A DNA stretch of 64,000 nucleotides from Qipengyuania vulgaris. GTDB taxonomy: Bacteria > Pseudomonadota > Alphaproteobacteria > Sphingomonadales > Sphingomonadaceae. The stretch's first letter is position 1, and each line of letters starts with the position of its first letter. Positions 54,759 to 63,190 of this stretch are shown in pieces. The DNA is taken from assembly GCA_000756795.1 (NCBI GenBank), contig CCSI01000007.1:97002-161001 (forward strand), read 5' to 3'. Position numbers and translations under genes: made by a program. The notes below the pieces were generated by a model, which was not told the origin of the DNA, did not search any database, and was given only the letters and a program-made list of their open reading frames with translations.

Positions 54759-54922
54759 ACCGCGCCTCGCCCTTTGCAGCCGTCGTCGGACAGCTCGTTC
54801 GCCGCGCCGAAACTCTTGCCCGCGCCCATGGCGAGAATGCGCTGCGCCGCAGCGATGGCGACGGCCAGCACTGCCGCATCCCGCGCCTCGTCTGGCCTGC
54901 ATTCACAAGGGAGAGCAGCTGA
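54755..54922 (+). CDS. Very small GTA gene between adaptor and tail terminator (g7 position)
   Basis: 55 residues from GTG 54755 (MNRASPFAAVVGQLVRRAETLARAHGENALRR...). The GTG overlaps the g6 stop, and its own stop overlaps the g8 start by one base (TGATG), so it is translated in a coupled chain. It is about half the length I remember for the RcGTA stopper (g7, about 110 residues) and lacks obvious stopper motifs. It may be a reduced stopper or something new. Confidence 0.65.
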   Translation: MNRASPFAAVVGQLVRRAETLARAHGENALRRSDGDGQHCRIPRLVWPAFTRESS

Positions 54923-55320
54923 TGGAAAGCACCTTTCGCACCCTGCTCATCGATTGGCTGGCGAGCGATGTCGAACTTGCCGCAAGCCTCAACGCCATCG
55001 TTGAGTCTGGCCCCTCGCCCGCGCCTGCACCGACGCTGTCGATAGCGGCCAGCGCCTCTGCCGACTGGTCGACCAAGACCTGCGCCGGACGCGAGGTCCG
55101 CGTCGCGTTCGAACTGCTCGACCGCAGCGATTCCCTCGTCACCACGGCCGCTATCGCCGCGCGCATCGAGCAGCGCATCGCCACGCTCACACCCGACCAT
55201 CCGGGCTTCCGCGTCGTCGTCACCCAGTTCCTGCGCAGCCGCGTCGAGCGCCGCCCCCGCAACCTGCGCGCGGCGCTGCTCGAATACCGCTTCAAGCTTC
55301 TCGAAACCCCTTCGGAGTAA
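54922..55320 (+). CDS. GTA tail terminator (g8, DUF3168)
   Basis: 132 residues, DUF3168 type: LLIDWLASDVELAASLNAIV, WSTKTCAGREVRVAFELLDRS, and the C-terminal RPRNLRAALLEYRFKL. It caps the tail tube and joins it to the head. The gene follows the small gene in a TGATG overlap. Confidence 0.87.
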   Translation: MESTFRTLLIDWLASDVELAASLNAIVESGPSPAPAPTLSIAASASADWSTKTCAGREVRVAFELLDRSDSLVTTAAIAARIEQRIATLTPDHPGFRVVVTQFLRSRVERRPRNLRAALLEYRFKLLETPSE

Positions 55321-55326
55321 CTCATC

Positions 55327-55734
55327 ATGACAGCCCAGAAAGGTGCAGCCTTCCTCCTCAAGGTCGGCGATGGCGGCTCGCCCGTCACATATGAAACCGT
55401 CGCCGGCCTGCGCACGACGCAGATGTCGGTCAATGGCGACACGGTCGTCGTCACGCATAAGGAGAGCGGCGGCTGGCGCGAGCTCTTGTCGGGCGCAGGA
55501 ACGCGCTCGGTGTCGGTTAGCGCCTCGGGCATTTTCCTGGGCTCGGACGCCGAAAGCACCATCCGCAGCCATGCATTGGCAGGCACGCTCGACGATTACG
55601 AATTGAGCTTCGAGGACGGCGCGAAGATGCGCGGCTCCTTCCTCGTCCAGCGGCTCGACTACGCGGGCGATTTCAACGGCGAGCGTACCTACGCCATCCA
55701 GCTCGAAAGCTCGGGCGAAGTGGTGCCTTCGTGA
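55327..55734 (+). CDS. GTA major tail (tube) protein (g9)
   Basis: 135 residues of the TP901-1-type tube family: AQKGAAFLLKVGDGGSPVTYETVAGLRTTQMSVN near the N-terminus and DAESTIRSHALAGTLDDYELSFEDGAKMRGSFLVQRLDYAGDFNGERTYAIQLESSGEV. It builds the tail tube. It overlaps g10 by four bases. Confidence 0.92.
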   Translation: MTAQKGAAFLLKVGDGGSPVTYETVAGLRTTQMSVNGDTVVVTHKESGGWRELLSGAGTRSVSVSASGIFLGSDAESTIRSHALAGTLDDYELSFEDGAKMRGSFLVQRLDYAGDFNGERTYAIQLESSGEVVPS

Positions 55735-56036
55735 CCTCCAATGTCGTGAGGGGTGAGGCCTCTATCCACATCAAGGGCCGCGAGGTCTTGCTCCGCCCGA
55801 CCTTCGATGCGCTGGTGAGGGCCGAGGAAGAACTCGGGTCGCTCTTCGCCATGGTCGAGCGGGCGGGCGAGGGTCAGCTAAGGCTCACCGAAATCGCAGC
55901 GCTGTTCTGGTTCTGCCTTGCCCACCCCGGCTCGCTTACGCGCGACGAGATTGGCGAGGCGGTCCTTGCCATGGGCCTCGCCGAAGCGGCCAAGCCCCTG
56001 AAGACGTTGCTCGGCCAGATCCTGCGCGGGCAATAG
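55731..56036 (+). CDS. GTA tail assembly chaperone (g10)
   Basis: 101 residues from GTG 55731 (GTGA overlap with g9). RGEASIHIKGREVLLRPTFDALVRAEEELGSLFAMVER is the typical GTA family/TAC_11 pattern. It helps load tube protein on the tape measure. The following 64-residue gene is the second chaperone, here as a separate gene without a frameshift. Confidence 0.9.
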   Translation: MTSNVVRGEASIHIKGREVLLRPTFDALVRAEEELGSLFAMVERAGEGQLRLTEIAALFWFCLAHPGSLTRDEIGEAVLAMGLAEAAKPLKTLLGQILRGQ

Positions 56037-56037
56037 A

Positions 56038-56232
56038 ATGGACACCTTCTCCGGCAACACCCGCACGCTCGCCGGACTGAGCGCGCGGGCGCTGGGCTGG
56101 ACGCCGGACACTTTCTGGAACGCCACACCCGCGGAGCTTGCCGCCTCGCTCGGCAGCGAAGACGCTTCGGTTTCGCCGCCGACCCGCGCGGAAATCGCGG
56201 CACTCATCGAAAGGGACGCAAATGGACGATGA
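56038..56232 (+). CDS. Second GTA tail assembly chaperone (g10.1)
   Basis: 64 residues with the LSARALGWTPDTFWNATPAELAASL pattern of the rcc01693/TAC_2 family. Follows g10 by one base and overlaps the tape measure start by 11 bases. Confidence 0.88.
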   Translation: MDTFSGNTRTLAGLSARALGWTPDTFWNATPAELAASLGSEDASVSPPTRAEIAALIERDANGR

Positions 56233-56794
56233 TTTCGACGAACTGGTGGTCTCGGTTCGCGCCGACACTTCCGGTTTCGCTTCCGACGTGCAGCAGATGA
56301 AGCGCGAGTTCGACACCGGCCTCGTCAGCGGTTTTGATGCGGCGGGCAAGATATTGGAGCGCAGCCTCTCGACCGCGCTGCGCAACGGCAAGTTCGAGTT
56401 CAAGGATTTGAAACGCATCGCGCTCTCTGTACTCGACCAGATTGCGAGCAAGGCGCTCAATTCGGGACTCGACGCGATATTCGGCGGGCTCGGCAAGGGT
56501 AGCGGTACCAGCGGCATCGGCGGCTTGATTGGCAGCGTCCTCGGCCTGCCGGGCCGGGCGACGGGCGGGATCGTATCCCCCGACCGCCCCTTCCTCGTCG
56601 GCGAGCGCGGGCCCGAGCTTTTCATCCCCACCACCGCCGGGCAGGTCGAGCCGACCAACCGGCTCGGCGGCACGCGCAACGACGTGCGCGTCTCCATCAA
56701 CCTCGCCCAGCCACGCGGCGCAAGCACGCCGACCGCACTCCAGCGCTCCTCGCGCCAGGTAGCGAGCGCGGTGCGCCGCGCGTTGTCGGTCTAG
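56222..56794 (+). CDS. GTA tail tape measure protein (g11)
   Basis: 190 residues: start at ATG 56222 (MDDDFDELVVSVRADTSGFASDVQQMKREFD), a helical N-terminus, a Gly-rich hydrophobic stretch (GLGKGSGTSGIGGLIGSVLGLPG) and RATGGIVSPDRPFLVGERGPELFIPT, the typical C-terminal tape-measure signature. Short, consistent with a short tail. Sets tail length. Confidence 0.88.
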   Translation: MDDDFDELVVSVRADTSGFASDVQQMKREFDTGLVSGFDAAGKILERSLSTALRNGKFEFKDLKRIALSVLDQIASKALNSGLDAIFGGLGKGSGTSGIGGLIGSVLGLPGRATGGIVSPDRPFLVGERGPELFIPTTAGQVEPTNRLGGTRNDVRVSINLAQPRGASTPTALQRSSRQVASAVRRALSV

Positions 56795-56805
56795 GAGTAC
56801 ACATC

Positions 56806-59112
56806 ATGGCTTTTTGGCTGGCGTCCAGTCGCCGCAAGCAGCATTCCGACTGGATACCGCGTTTCGACCCGCGCTTCTGGACCGTGAACTTCCCGCGCCC
56901 GATGATGGCGAGCGTCGTGTCGACCTCGCATGACGCGATGCGGGTGGATTGCGAGTTTCACTACGAGGGCGAGCTCGCCGGGCTCATCTGGGACAGCGAA
57001 GACACGCTTGACCATCCGCTGCTCGCCTATGAGACCCGGCGCGATTATGCGCACACGGTGCTCAGCTTCCGTTGGCGGTCTTCGGGCCTCGTCGCGCTCG
57101 ACCAGCCGCATGGGCCGACGCTCACTATCGAGGGCCGCGATGCCAGCGGGACGGAGCGGGCATGGTACGTCCGCCTGTGGAACTATGCCGAAGGTTCGCC
57201 GACCGATGCTGTCGTCACCCTGCCTTTTTCGGAGCTGCAATCGGGCTATGTGCTTCCTGGCGAGACGGTGCACCCCGCCGACATCGACAGGATGTTCATC
57301 AGCCTGGCGCCGCAAGGGTATGTCGAGGGCTCGACCGAGCGGCTTTCGAGCATTGTACTCGCATGGGCAGAAGTGTCGGACATGCTTTGCGAAGGCGACC
57401 ATTCCATGCTCGAGGTGGGCGACATCATGCTGCCCGCGCATGGCGAGCAGATGGCCACCGCCTATGACGACAGCTTCAACCAGACGCCCGCACGCCTGCT
57501 GCGACAGGTGGAAGGCCTCGGCTACCGCGGACGCATCGTCCACTACGTCGGCATGAGCCATTATTACCGGCTCGCAGGCAACGTCGAGCGGGTGCAATAT
57601 GGCGGGCAGCTGTGCGGCCCCTGCGAAGCGTGGCACGCAGATTTCTTCGCCCGAGCGGTCGAGATGGGCTTCGCCCCCATCACCTCGCTGTCCTTCGAGC
57701 TGCTCGCCCAGCACTGCCCCAATTGGTGGAAGCAGCGCGACTGGAGCTGGCGCTTTGCCGAGACCGGTTGGGACCCGCCATCGGCTCTGCTCTCGCCGCT
57801 CATCGGCGATGCGATGACCTTCCTTCAGTCTATCGCCGCGCAATTCGTCGCGCTGATGGAAGCTGCCGGGGCGCAGGTGCTGTTCCAGATTGGCGAGCCC
57901 TGGTGGTGGGTTCAGCCCGACACACGCGCGCCATGCATCTTCGACGGGCCTTCTCGGACCGAATGGGGCGACGACCTCGTCGCCATAACCGATATGCGCG
58001 AGCCAATGAGCGACGCGCAGAAGTTGCTGCTGGACCGCGCGGGCGAAGCGCTTGCCAATGCCACTTCGGCTTTGGCGCAATCAGTCCGCGATGCGGCGAC
58101 TGGGGAGGCGGAAATCCTGCTCCTCGCCTTCACGCCGACCGTCCTCGATCCCGAAATGCCCGAGCTTTACCGCGCCAATATGCCGAGCGGCTGGGCTTAT
58201 CCCGTTTTCGACCGCCTTCAGCTGGAGGATTACGACTGGCTCACTGCAGGCGCGGATGCCGCGCGGCGGGCAGCGCTCGACTTCACCGACCAGCGGCTCG
58301 GCTACCCGATAGAGAAGCAGGACTATTTCTCGGGCTTCGTGCTCGACCCCGCCGACGCGCATGAATTCTGGCCGCTCATCGATGCCGCGCTTGATGAGGC
58401 GCGGACTAGGGGCGTGACGCAGCGCTTCGTCTGGGCGCTGCCGCAGGTCTCGCGCGATGGGTACACGCGGCTGCCCCGATACGAGGAGGATGAAGTGAAC
58501 GCATTCGACGATGTCGCCTATCCACTGGCATTGGGGCGCGACGCCTCAATCAGCCCGGAATTCTCGACCAGCGTGGCGGTGACTTCCTCGGGTCACGAAC
58601 GCCGCAACGCGCTGTGGAGCGATGCCCGCATGCGCTACGATGTCGGGCCGGGTGTCCGCTCGCAGGCCGAGATGCGCGTGCTCATCGATTTCTTCCGCGC
58701 TCGCTACGGCCCTGCACGTGGTTTCCGCCTGCGAGACCCTTACGATTACAGTTCCAACGGCGGCGACGGCGAGCCGACTGCGCAGGACGAACTTATCGGC
58801 ACAGGCGATGGCCTTGCCGCGGACTTCCAGCTCTGCCGCAACTACGGCGAGCAAAAGCGGCCCATCACGCGGCCCGAAGAAGGCAGCATCCTTGTGAGCG
58901 TCGATGGCACACCTGCGAGCGGCTGGAGCCATTTGGGCAGGGGCCTCATCCGTTTCGATGCACCTCCCGCTGCCGGAGCGGAAATCCGCGCAGGTTTCCG
59001 CTTCGACGTACCGGTGCGCTTTGCCGAAGACCGTCTCGACGTCTCGGGCGCGACTTTCGCAGCGGGTGAAGCGCCGTCGGTCCCACTCATCGAAATTCGC
59101 GAGGCATCATGA
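56806..59112 (+). CDS. GTA distal tail protein with large N-terminal barrel-like extension (g12, DUF2460)
   Basis: 768 residues. The last ~190 residues (from about 580: STSVAVTSSGHERRNALWSDARMRYDVGPG, then FFRARYGPARGFRLRDPYDY) are DUF2460, the whole of RcGTA g12 as I know it. The N-terminal ~580 residues are extra, with a possible TIM-barrel region around 190-560 containing repeated aromatic/acidic motifs (VGMSHYYRL, GEPWWWV with Glu364) typical of sugar-active barrels. A similar N-terminal module may be annotated as a non-contractile tail sheath or GTA TIM-barrel. The start follows the g11 stop by 11 bases. Confidence 0.85.
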   Translation: MAFWLASSRRKQHSDWIPRFDPRFWTVNFPRPMMASVVSTSHDAMRVDCEFHYEGELAGLIWDSEDTLDHPLLAYETRRDYAHTVLSFRWRSSGLVALDQPHGPTLTIEGRDASGTERAWYVRLWNYAEGSPTDAVVTLPFSELQSGYVLPGETVHPADIDRMFISLAPQGYVEGSTERLSSIVLAWAEVSDMLCEGDHSMLEVGDIMLPAHGEQMATAYDDSFNQTPARLLRQVEGLGYRGRIVHYVGMSHYYRLAGNVERVQYGGQLCGPCEAWHADFFARAVEMGFAPITSLSFELLAQHCPNWWKQRDWSWRFAETGWDPPSALLSPLIGDAMTFLQSIAAQFVALMEAAGAQVLFQIGEPWWWVQPDTRAPCIFDGPSRTEWGDDLVAITDMREPMSDAQKLLLDRAGEALANATSALAQSVRDAATGEAEILLLAFTPTVLDPEMPELYRANMPSGWAYPVFDRLQLEDYDWLTAGADAARRAALDFTDQRLGYPIEKQDYFSGFVLDPADAHEFWPLIDAALDEARTRGVTQRFVWALPQVSRDGYTRLPRYEEDEVNAFDDVAYPLALGRDASISPEFSTSVAVTSSGHERRNALWSDARMRYDVGPGVRSQAEMRVLIDFFRARYGPARGFRLRDPYDYSSNGGDGEPTAQDELIGTGDGLAADFQLCRNYGEQKRPITRPEEGSILVSVDGTPASGWSHLGRGLIRFDAPPAAGAEIRAGFRFDVPVRFAEDRLDVSGATFAAGEAPSVPLIEIREAS

Positions 59113-59924
59113 GCCGGACCTTCTTTGCTACAGAGCTGGACACCGCCGCCAGCTGGTGGCGCATCCATCGCAAGGACGGCGTGACGCTGGGCTTCACCAC
59201 CCACGACCGCGATCTGTGGTTCGGCGGCGTCCTCCACCGCTCGGCCCCCGGCATGCTGCCGTCTGCCATCCGCAAGTCGGCCAGCCTCGCCGATGACGAA
59301 GCCGAGGTCGAAGGCGCGCTGGGGCACGATACCATCCGCGCGCAAGACATCGAGACAGGACGTTTCGACGGCGCGCGTATCGAAAGCGGCATCTTCGATT
59401 GGGAGACGCTCGAGAACGCCTCACTCTACGCCGGCTCGATAGCCGCGGTGAGCCAGGACGCCGCCGGTTTCTCCGCGCAATTGCAATCGGCCAAGGCCGC
59501 GCTCGATGTCGACCCGGTCCCGCGCGCCAGCCCCTCGTGCCGCGCGCGGTTCTGTGGGCCTGGCTGCGGCCTGTCGGCCGAAGGTTTCACTCTGCGAACC
59601 GTCTGCGAGGGCGTCGACCACGATGCCAATGCGGTGACGCTCCCTCTCGCCCAGCCGACCCTGTACCTGCGCGGCGAATTGCGGTGGCTAGACGGCCCGC
59701 AAACTGGCCTGACGATGAAAATTATCGGCCAATTGGGCAGCGAGCTGGAACTCGATACCGCGCTCGATCCCGCAATCGCGCCCGGCCAACGCGTGCTCCT
59801 GCGGCAAGGCTGCGACAAGACCATCGCCACCTGTGCATCGCGCTTCGACAATGCGATAAATTTCCAGGGGGAGCCTCACCTTCCCGGCAACGACCTGCTC
59901 GCGCAATATCCGCAACCACGATGA
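59109..59924 (+). CDS. GTA hub protein (g13, DUF2163)
   Basis: 271 residues, DUF2163/phage_BR0599 pattern: LGFTTHDRDLWFGGVLH, ASLADDEAEVEGAL, and the C-terminal cysteine cluster CGLSAEGFTL...CDKTIATCASRFDNAINFQGEPHLPGND. In RcGTA this forms the tail-tip hub with an iron-sulfur-type Cys cluster. It overlaps g12 and g14 by four bases. Confidence 0.92.
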   Translation: MSRTFFATELDTAASWWRIHRKDGVTLGFTTHDRDLWFGGVLHRSAPGMLPSAIRKSASLADDEAEVEGALGHDTIRAQDIETGRFDGARIESGIFDWETLENASLYAGSIAAVSQDAAGFSAQLQSAKAALDVDPVPRASPSCRARFCGPGCGLSAEGFTLRTVCEGVDHDANAVTLPLAQPTLYLRGELRWLDGPQTGLTMKIIGQLGSELELDTALDPAIAPGQRVLLRQGCDKTIATCASRFDNAINFQGEPHLPGNDLLAQYPQPR

Positions 59925-60337
59925 CTGACGTTGTCGAGCGCTTCGCCTATGAGGCGGAGCAGATTGAGGGCGCGCGCTTCCGCCTGCATGGCCGCAATCC
60001 CCAAACTGGCCTCGACTGCATCGGGCTGGCAGCCTGCGCGCTCGAACGGGCTGGTGCTGCGAGCGATGCACCCTCTGGCTACACGCTTCGCAACAGCGAT
60101 ATTTCGTCCCACGTGAAGAAGGTTTTCCCAGCGGGCTTCGTCCCGGCAACGGGAGATGTCGAACGCGGCGACCTCCTGCTCGTGCGCCCCGGCCCTTCAC
60201 AGCAACACCTCCTCATCGCTCTCGGCCAGAACCGCTTCGTCCACGCGCATGCCGGTTTGCGCCGTGTCGTTATCCAGACGGGCCTCCACGGCTGGCCCGT
60301 CCTCCACCATTGGCGCCTCGCCGCCGCACAGGAATAG
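59921..60337 (+). CDS. GTA cell-wall peptidase (g14, NlpC/P60)
   Basis: 138 residues from ATG 59921 (overlaps g13 as ATGA). Catalytic Cys33 in TGLDCIGLAACA and His96 in PSQQHLLIAL with a third polar residue in VHAHAG. It cuts peptidoglycan during DNA delivery. Confidence 0.92.
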   Translation: MTDVVERFAYEAEQIEGARFRLHGRNPQTGLDCIGLAACALERAGAASDAPSGYTLRNSDISSHVKKVFPAGFVPATGDVERGDLLLVRPGPSQQHLLIALGQNRFVHAHAGLRRVVIQTGLHGWPVLHHWRLAAAQE

Positions 60338-60340
60338 CCC

Positions 60341-62515
60341 ATGGCCACCATTGTCCTTTCATCACTCGGCAGCATGCTCGGCCCGCTTGGGCAGGTCGTC
60401 GGAACGCTGGCGGGAAATGCCATCGACAATATGCTTTTCGCGCCCGAACCGCGCGAGGGCGCTCGCCTCAAGGAACTTGCCGTTACCGGCTCGAGCTACG
60501 GCACACCGATTGCCCGCCAATATGGCAAGATGCGCGTACCCGGCACGATCGTCTGGTCGACCGACCTAAAGGAACATCGCAATAAGCAGAGCAACGGCAA
60601 GGATGCGCCAAAGACCGTTACTTACAGCTATACCGTGTCTTTCGCCGTCGCCCTGTCGAGCGGTCCAATCGACACCATCGGGCGCATCTGGGCCGACGGC
60701 AACTTGCTCCGCGGGAACGCTGGCGATCTGAAGAGCGCCGGAAGCTTGCGCGTCTACAATGGCCACGGCCACCAGCCGCGCGACCCTCTGATTGAGGCGG
60801 CACTTGGAAGCCAGTGTCCTGCTTTCCGCGGCTGCGCCTATGCCGTGTTCGAAGACCTCGACCTTACCGATTTTGGCAATCGCATTCCGGCGCTGACCTT
60901 TGAAGTACTCGCAGGCGACGCAAGCCTGCTGGTTGAGACTATGCTCGAGGACAGCGAGGTCTCGGCGGACGAGACGACCCGCTTTGCGCAGCTGGGTGGG
61001 TTCAGCCACGAGGCCGGCAGCCTGCGCGATGTTGCCCAGCTCGTCGACCGGCTCCACCCTGTCGCACCCGTTGTAGGAAGTGACGGAATGAGGCTGGGCG
61101 CTGCTTCGCTCAGCCCGGCGGCCACCATCACTTTGCCAGCGGCCGCCGCTTGGGATGAAGGCGATTTCGGAAAGCAGGGCGGCGTCACTTCCGCCCGCAA
61201 CAGCGCGCGTTCGAGAGTCTTCGCCTCGCTGCGCTATTACGACCCTGCGCGCGAATACCAGCCTGGCCTCCAGCACGCCGAAAACAGCGAAGGCAGCACG
61301 ACCACTTTCCAGTTTCCCGGCGTGCTATCTGCCAGCGATGCGCTGGGGCTGGCGCGCGAGGCCAATGGTCGGGCGGCCACAAATCGCGACCGTCTCCTGT
61401 GGCGCTGCGCCGAGCTCGACCCCCAAATCCAGCCGGGCTCGCTGGTCATTGCGCCCGGCAAGCCCGGTCTCTGGCAGGTCGCAGGATGGGAATGGCGCGA
61501 GCGCGGCGTCGAGCTCGACCTCATGCGCCACCGCTCCGCTTTCGGACAGAGCGGTGAGGCGGATGCGGGCAGCGGCTGGGTTCCGCCAGACCGCGCTGCG
61601 AGCACGACCGAGTTGCGCGTCTTCGAGACGCCGTGGGATGGCTCGGGCAGCAGCACGCAGCGCCAGATTTTCGCAGCCGCCAGCGCCGCGACAGGTCGCT
61701 GGTCGGGCGCGGCGCTCTACGCCGACCGCGATGGCGGGCTTATCGCACTCGGAGAAAGCGCTCCCGAAAGAGCGGTGCCTGGCACGCTCACGGAAAACCT
61801 CGGACCCTCCAGCTCAATTCGCTTCGAAAGTGCGGCGAGCCTTTGCGTGCACCTGCTCGACGAAGACGCCGAATTGTCGCCTTCCACGCTATCCGGCCTG
61901 GCACAGGGCGACAACCGGCTGCTGGTCGGGAGCGAGGTCATCCAGTTTCTTTCCGCAGAGCCTACCGGTGGTGGAACATGGGAATTGAAAGGTCTCCTGC
62001 GCGGTCGTGGCGGAACCGAAATCGAAGCCGCGCTGGGCCATCCGGCGGGGACAGCCGTCACACTACTCGACGAGCGCCTGGTCTCACTGGGAAGCAATGC
62101 GCTGGCGCAGGCTGAAAGCCGCTTCGCTGCCCTCGGCCTATGGGATACCGAGCCTGCAACCGCCATACTTGAAAATGCGAACGCCAGCCTGCGGCCACCC
62201 GCTCCGGTCCATTGCCGCGTTGTTCATAGCTCGGACGGAGCCCTGTCGTTCACTTGGAGACGGCGCGCGCGGGGCCAGTGGCTCTGGCTCGACGAAGTCG
62301 CACAGCCGCTGGTGGAAGAAAGCGAACAATACCGCGTCGGCTATGGCCCGTTTTCCGCACCGCTCGCAACGTGGCTCGCCGCTATACCCGCATTCGACCT
62401 GAACGCAGGAGAGGTCGGCACGCTGCGCTCGGAGCATGGTGACAAGACCTTCTGGGTCCAGCAGCTCGGTAGTTTCGCCCAGTCCCGCCCGAGCGCTTTT
62501 CCCGCACTGTCATGA
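60341..62515 (+). CDS. GTA host-contact/tail-tip protein (g15), short form
   Basis: 724 residues. The N-terminus (GPLGQVVGTLAGNAIDNMLF, then AVTGSSYGTPIARQYGKMRVPGTIVWST) matches the start of the RcGTA g15 megatron-type protein, and DLDLTDFGNRIPALTFEVL continues. The RcGTA protein is about 1,300 residues in my memory and carries an internal TIM-barrel domain; here the polypeptide goes on directly to the phage-tail-3-type and beta-rich domains. This suggests the barrel is missing here, perhaps replaced by the g12 extension. Confidence 0.88.
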   Translation: MATIVLSSLGSMLGPLGQVVGTLAGNAIDNMLFAPEPREGARLKELAVTGSSYGTPIARQYGKMRVPGTIVWSTDLKEHRNKQSNGKDAPKTVTYSYTVSFAVALSSGPIDTIGRIWADGNLLRGNAGDLKSAGSLRVYNGHGHQPRDPLIEAALGSQCPAFRGCAYAVFEDLDLTDFGNRIPALTFEVLAGDASLLVETMLEDSEVSADETTRFAQLGGFSHEAGSLRDVAQLVDRLHPVAPVVGSDGMRLGAASLSPAATITLPAAAAWDEGDFGKQGGVTSARNSARSRVFASLRYYDPAREYQPGLQHAENSEGSTTTFQFPGVLSASDALGLAREANGRAATNRDRLLWRCAELDPQIQPGSLVIAPGKPGLWQVAGWEWRERGVELDLMRHRSAFGQSGEADAGSGWVPPDRAASTTELRVFETPWDGSGSSTQRQIFAAASAATGRWSGAALYADRDGGLIALGESAPERAVPGTLTENLGPSSSIRFESAASLCVHLLDEDAELSPSTLSGLAQGDNRLLVGSEVIQFLSAEPTGGGTWELKGLLRGRGGTEIEAALGHPAGTAVTLLDERLVSLGSNALAQAESRFAALGLWDTEPATAILENANASLRPPAPVHCRVVHSSDGALSFTWRRRARGQWLWLDEVAQPLVEESEQYRVGYGPFSAPLATWLAAIPAFDLNAGEVGTLRSEHGDKTFWVQQLGSFAQSRPSAFPALS

Positions 62516-62538
62516 ACACGCTATCGAGGACCTGATCC

Positions 62539-62991
62539 ATGAATGACCCCGCGACCTTCTCCGATTCAAGCGCCCGCCACGCATTGCCCCATCTTTTCGC
62601 TGGCCAGGCCCAGAAAGAGTTCACTGTCAACGAGGCCTTGGCAAAGATCGATATGCTCCTGCACCCGGTGGTGGAAGGCCAGGTGACTTCCGAACCGGCA
62701 TCACCCGTGGCAGGCGAATGCGTATTGGTCGGAGGACCCGCAAGCGGCGCCTTCACCGGCCACGAAGACCGGCTCGCTTCGTGGGACGGACAGCAATGGA
62801 CTTTCACAGATCCGGTCGCAGGCATGACGGTGTACGACAGGACGGCCGGCACGCGGATCGTCTACCTAGGCGGCTGGCAAGACGCGCCGAGCGTCAGCGA
62901 CCCGACCGGGGGGTCGACAATCGACAGCGAAGCTCGTGGCGCAATTGTCGCACTTGCCAACGCATTGCGCAGCCACGGGATAATTTCGTGA
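62539..62991 (+). CDS. DUF2793 domain-containing protein, end of GTA cluster
   Basis: 150 residues with the DUF2793 pattern HLFAGQAQKEFTVNEALAKIDMLLHPVVEGQ and VLVGGPASGAFTGHEDRLASWDGQQWTFTDP. Often found at the end of alphaproteobacterial phage and GTA tail modules; probably an extra virion or receptor-related protein. Start at ATG 62539 after the g15 stop by 23 bases. Confidence 0.88.
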   Translation: MNDPATFSDSSARHALPHLFAGQAQKEFTVNEALAKIDMLLHPVVEGQVTSEPASPVAGECVLVGGPASGAFTGHEDRLASWDGQQWTFTDPVAGMTVYDRTAGTRIVYLGGWQDAPSVSDPTGGSTIDSEARGAIVALANALRSHGIIS

Positions 62992-63190
62992 CCGAGCAGG
63001 AACCATGACCCCCCAGCTACGTTAGGGCGGCATCAAAGGAGGGACCACAAACCCGGAAATCTTTGTTTAAACATCGGGATTTGAGACATTCTTGCAACAG
63101 TTCCCGATGAATGACGCTTGCCAGCCTCGTGAGGCGACTATAGATAAGTTTCACTCGGTGGCTCCAATTCGCAAAAAGGGGAAATAAATA

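Larger units (their letters stand above)
49193..62991 (+). mobile_element. Gene transfer agent (GTA) structural gene cluster
   Basis: Sixteen or more genes in one direction, many overlapping by four bases, follow the order of the Rhodobacter capsulatus GTA head-tail cluster: terminases, portal, protease, capsid, connectors, tail tube, chaperones, tape measure, distal tail, hub, peptidase and host-contact protein. No integrase, repressor, replication, attachment site or lysis gene is present, and no difference in base use from the chromosome is evident, as expected of a domesticated GTA and not an active prophage. Boundaries are taken at the first and last recognisable genes; regulators and lysis genes would be elsewhere. 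Confidence 0.88.

Noticed and set aside
49193..62991. Interpretation as an active prophage
   Set aside because: There is no integrase, repressor, replication, lysis gene or attachment repeat, and the gene order is that of a GTA.
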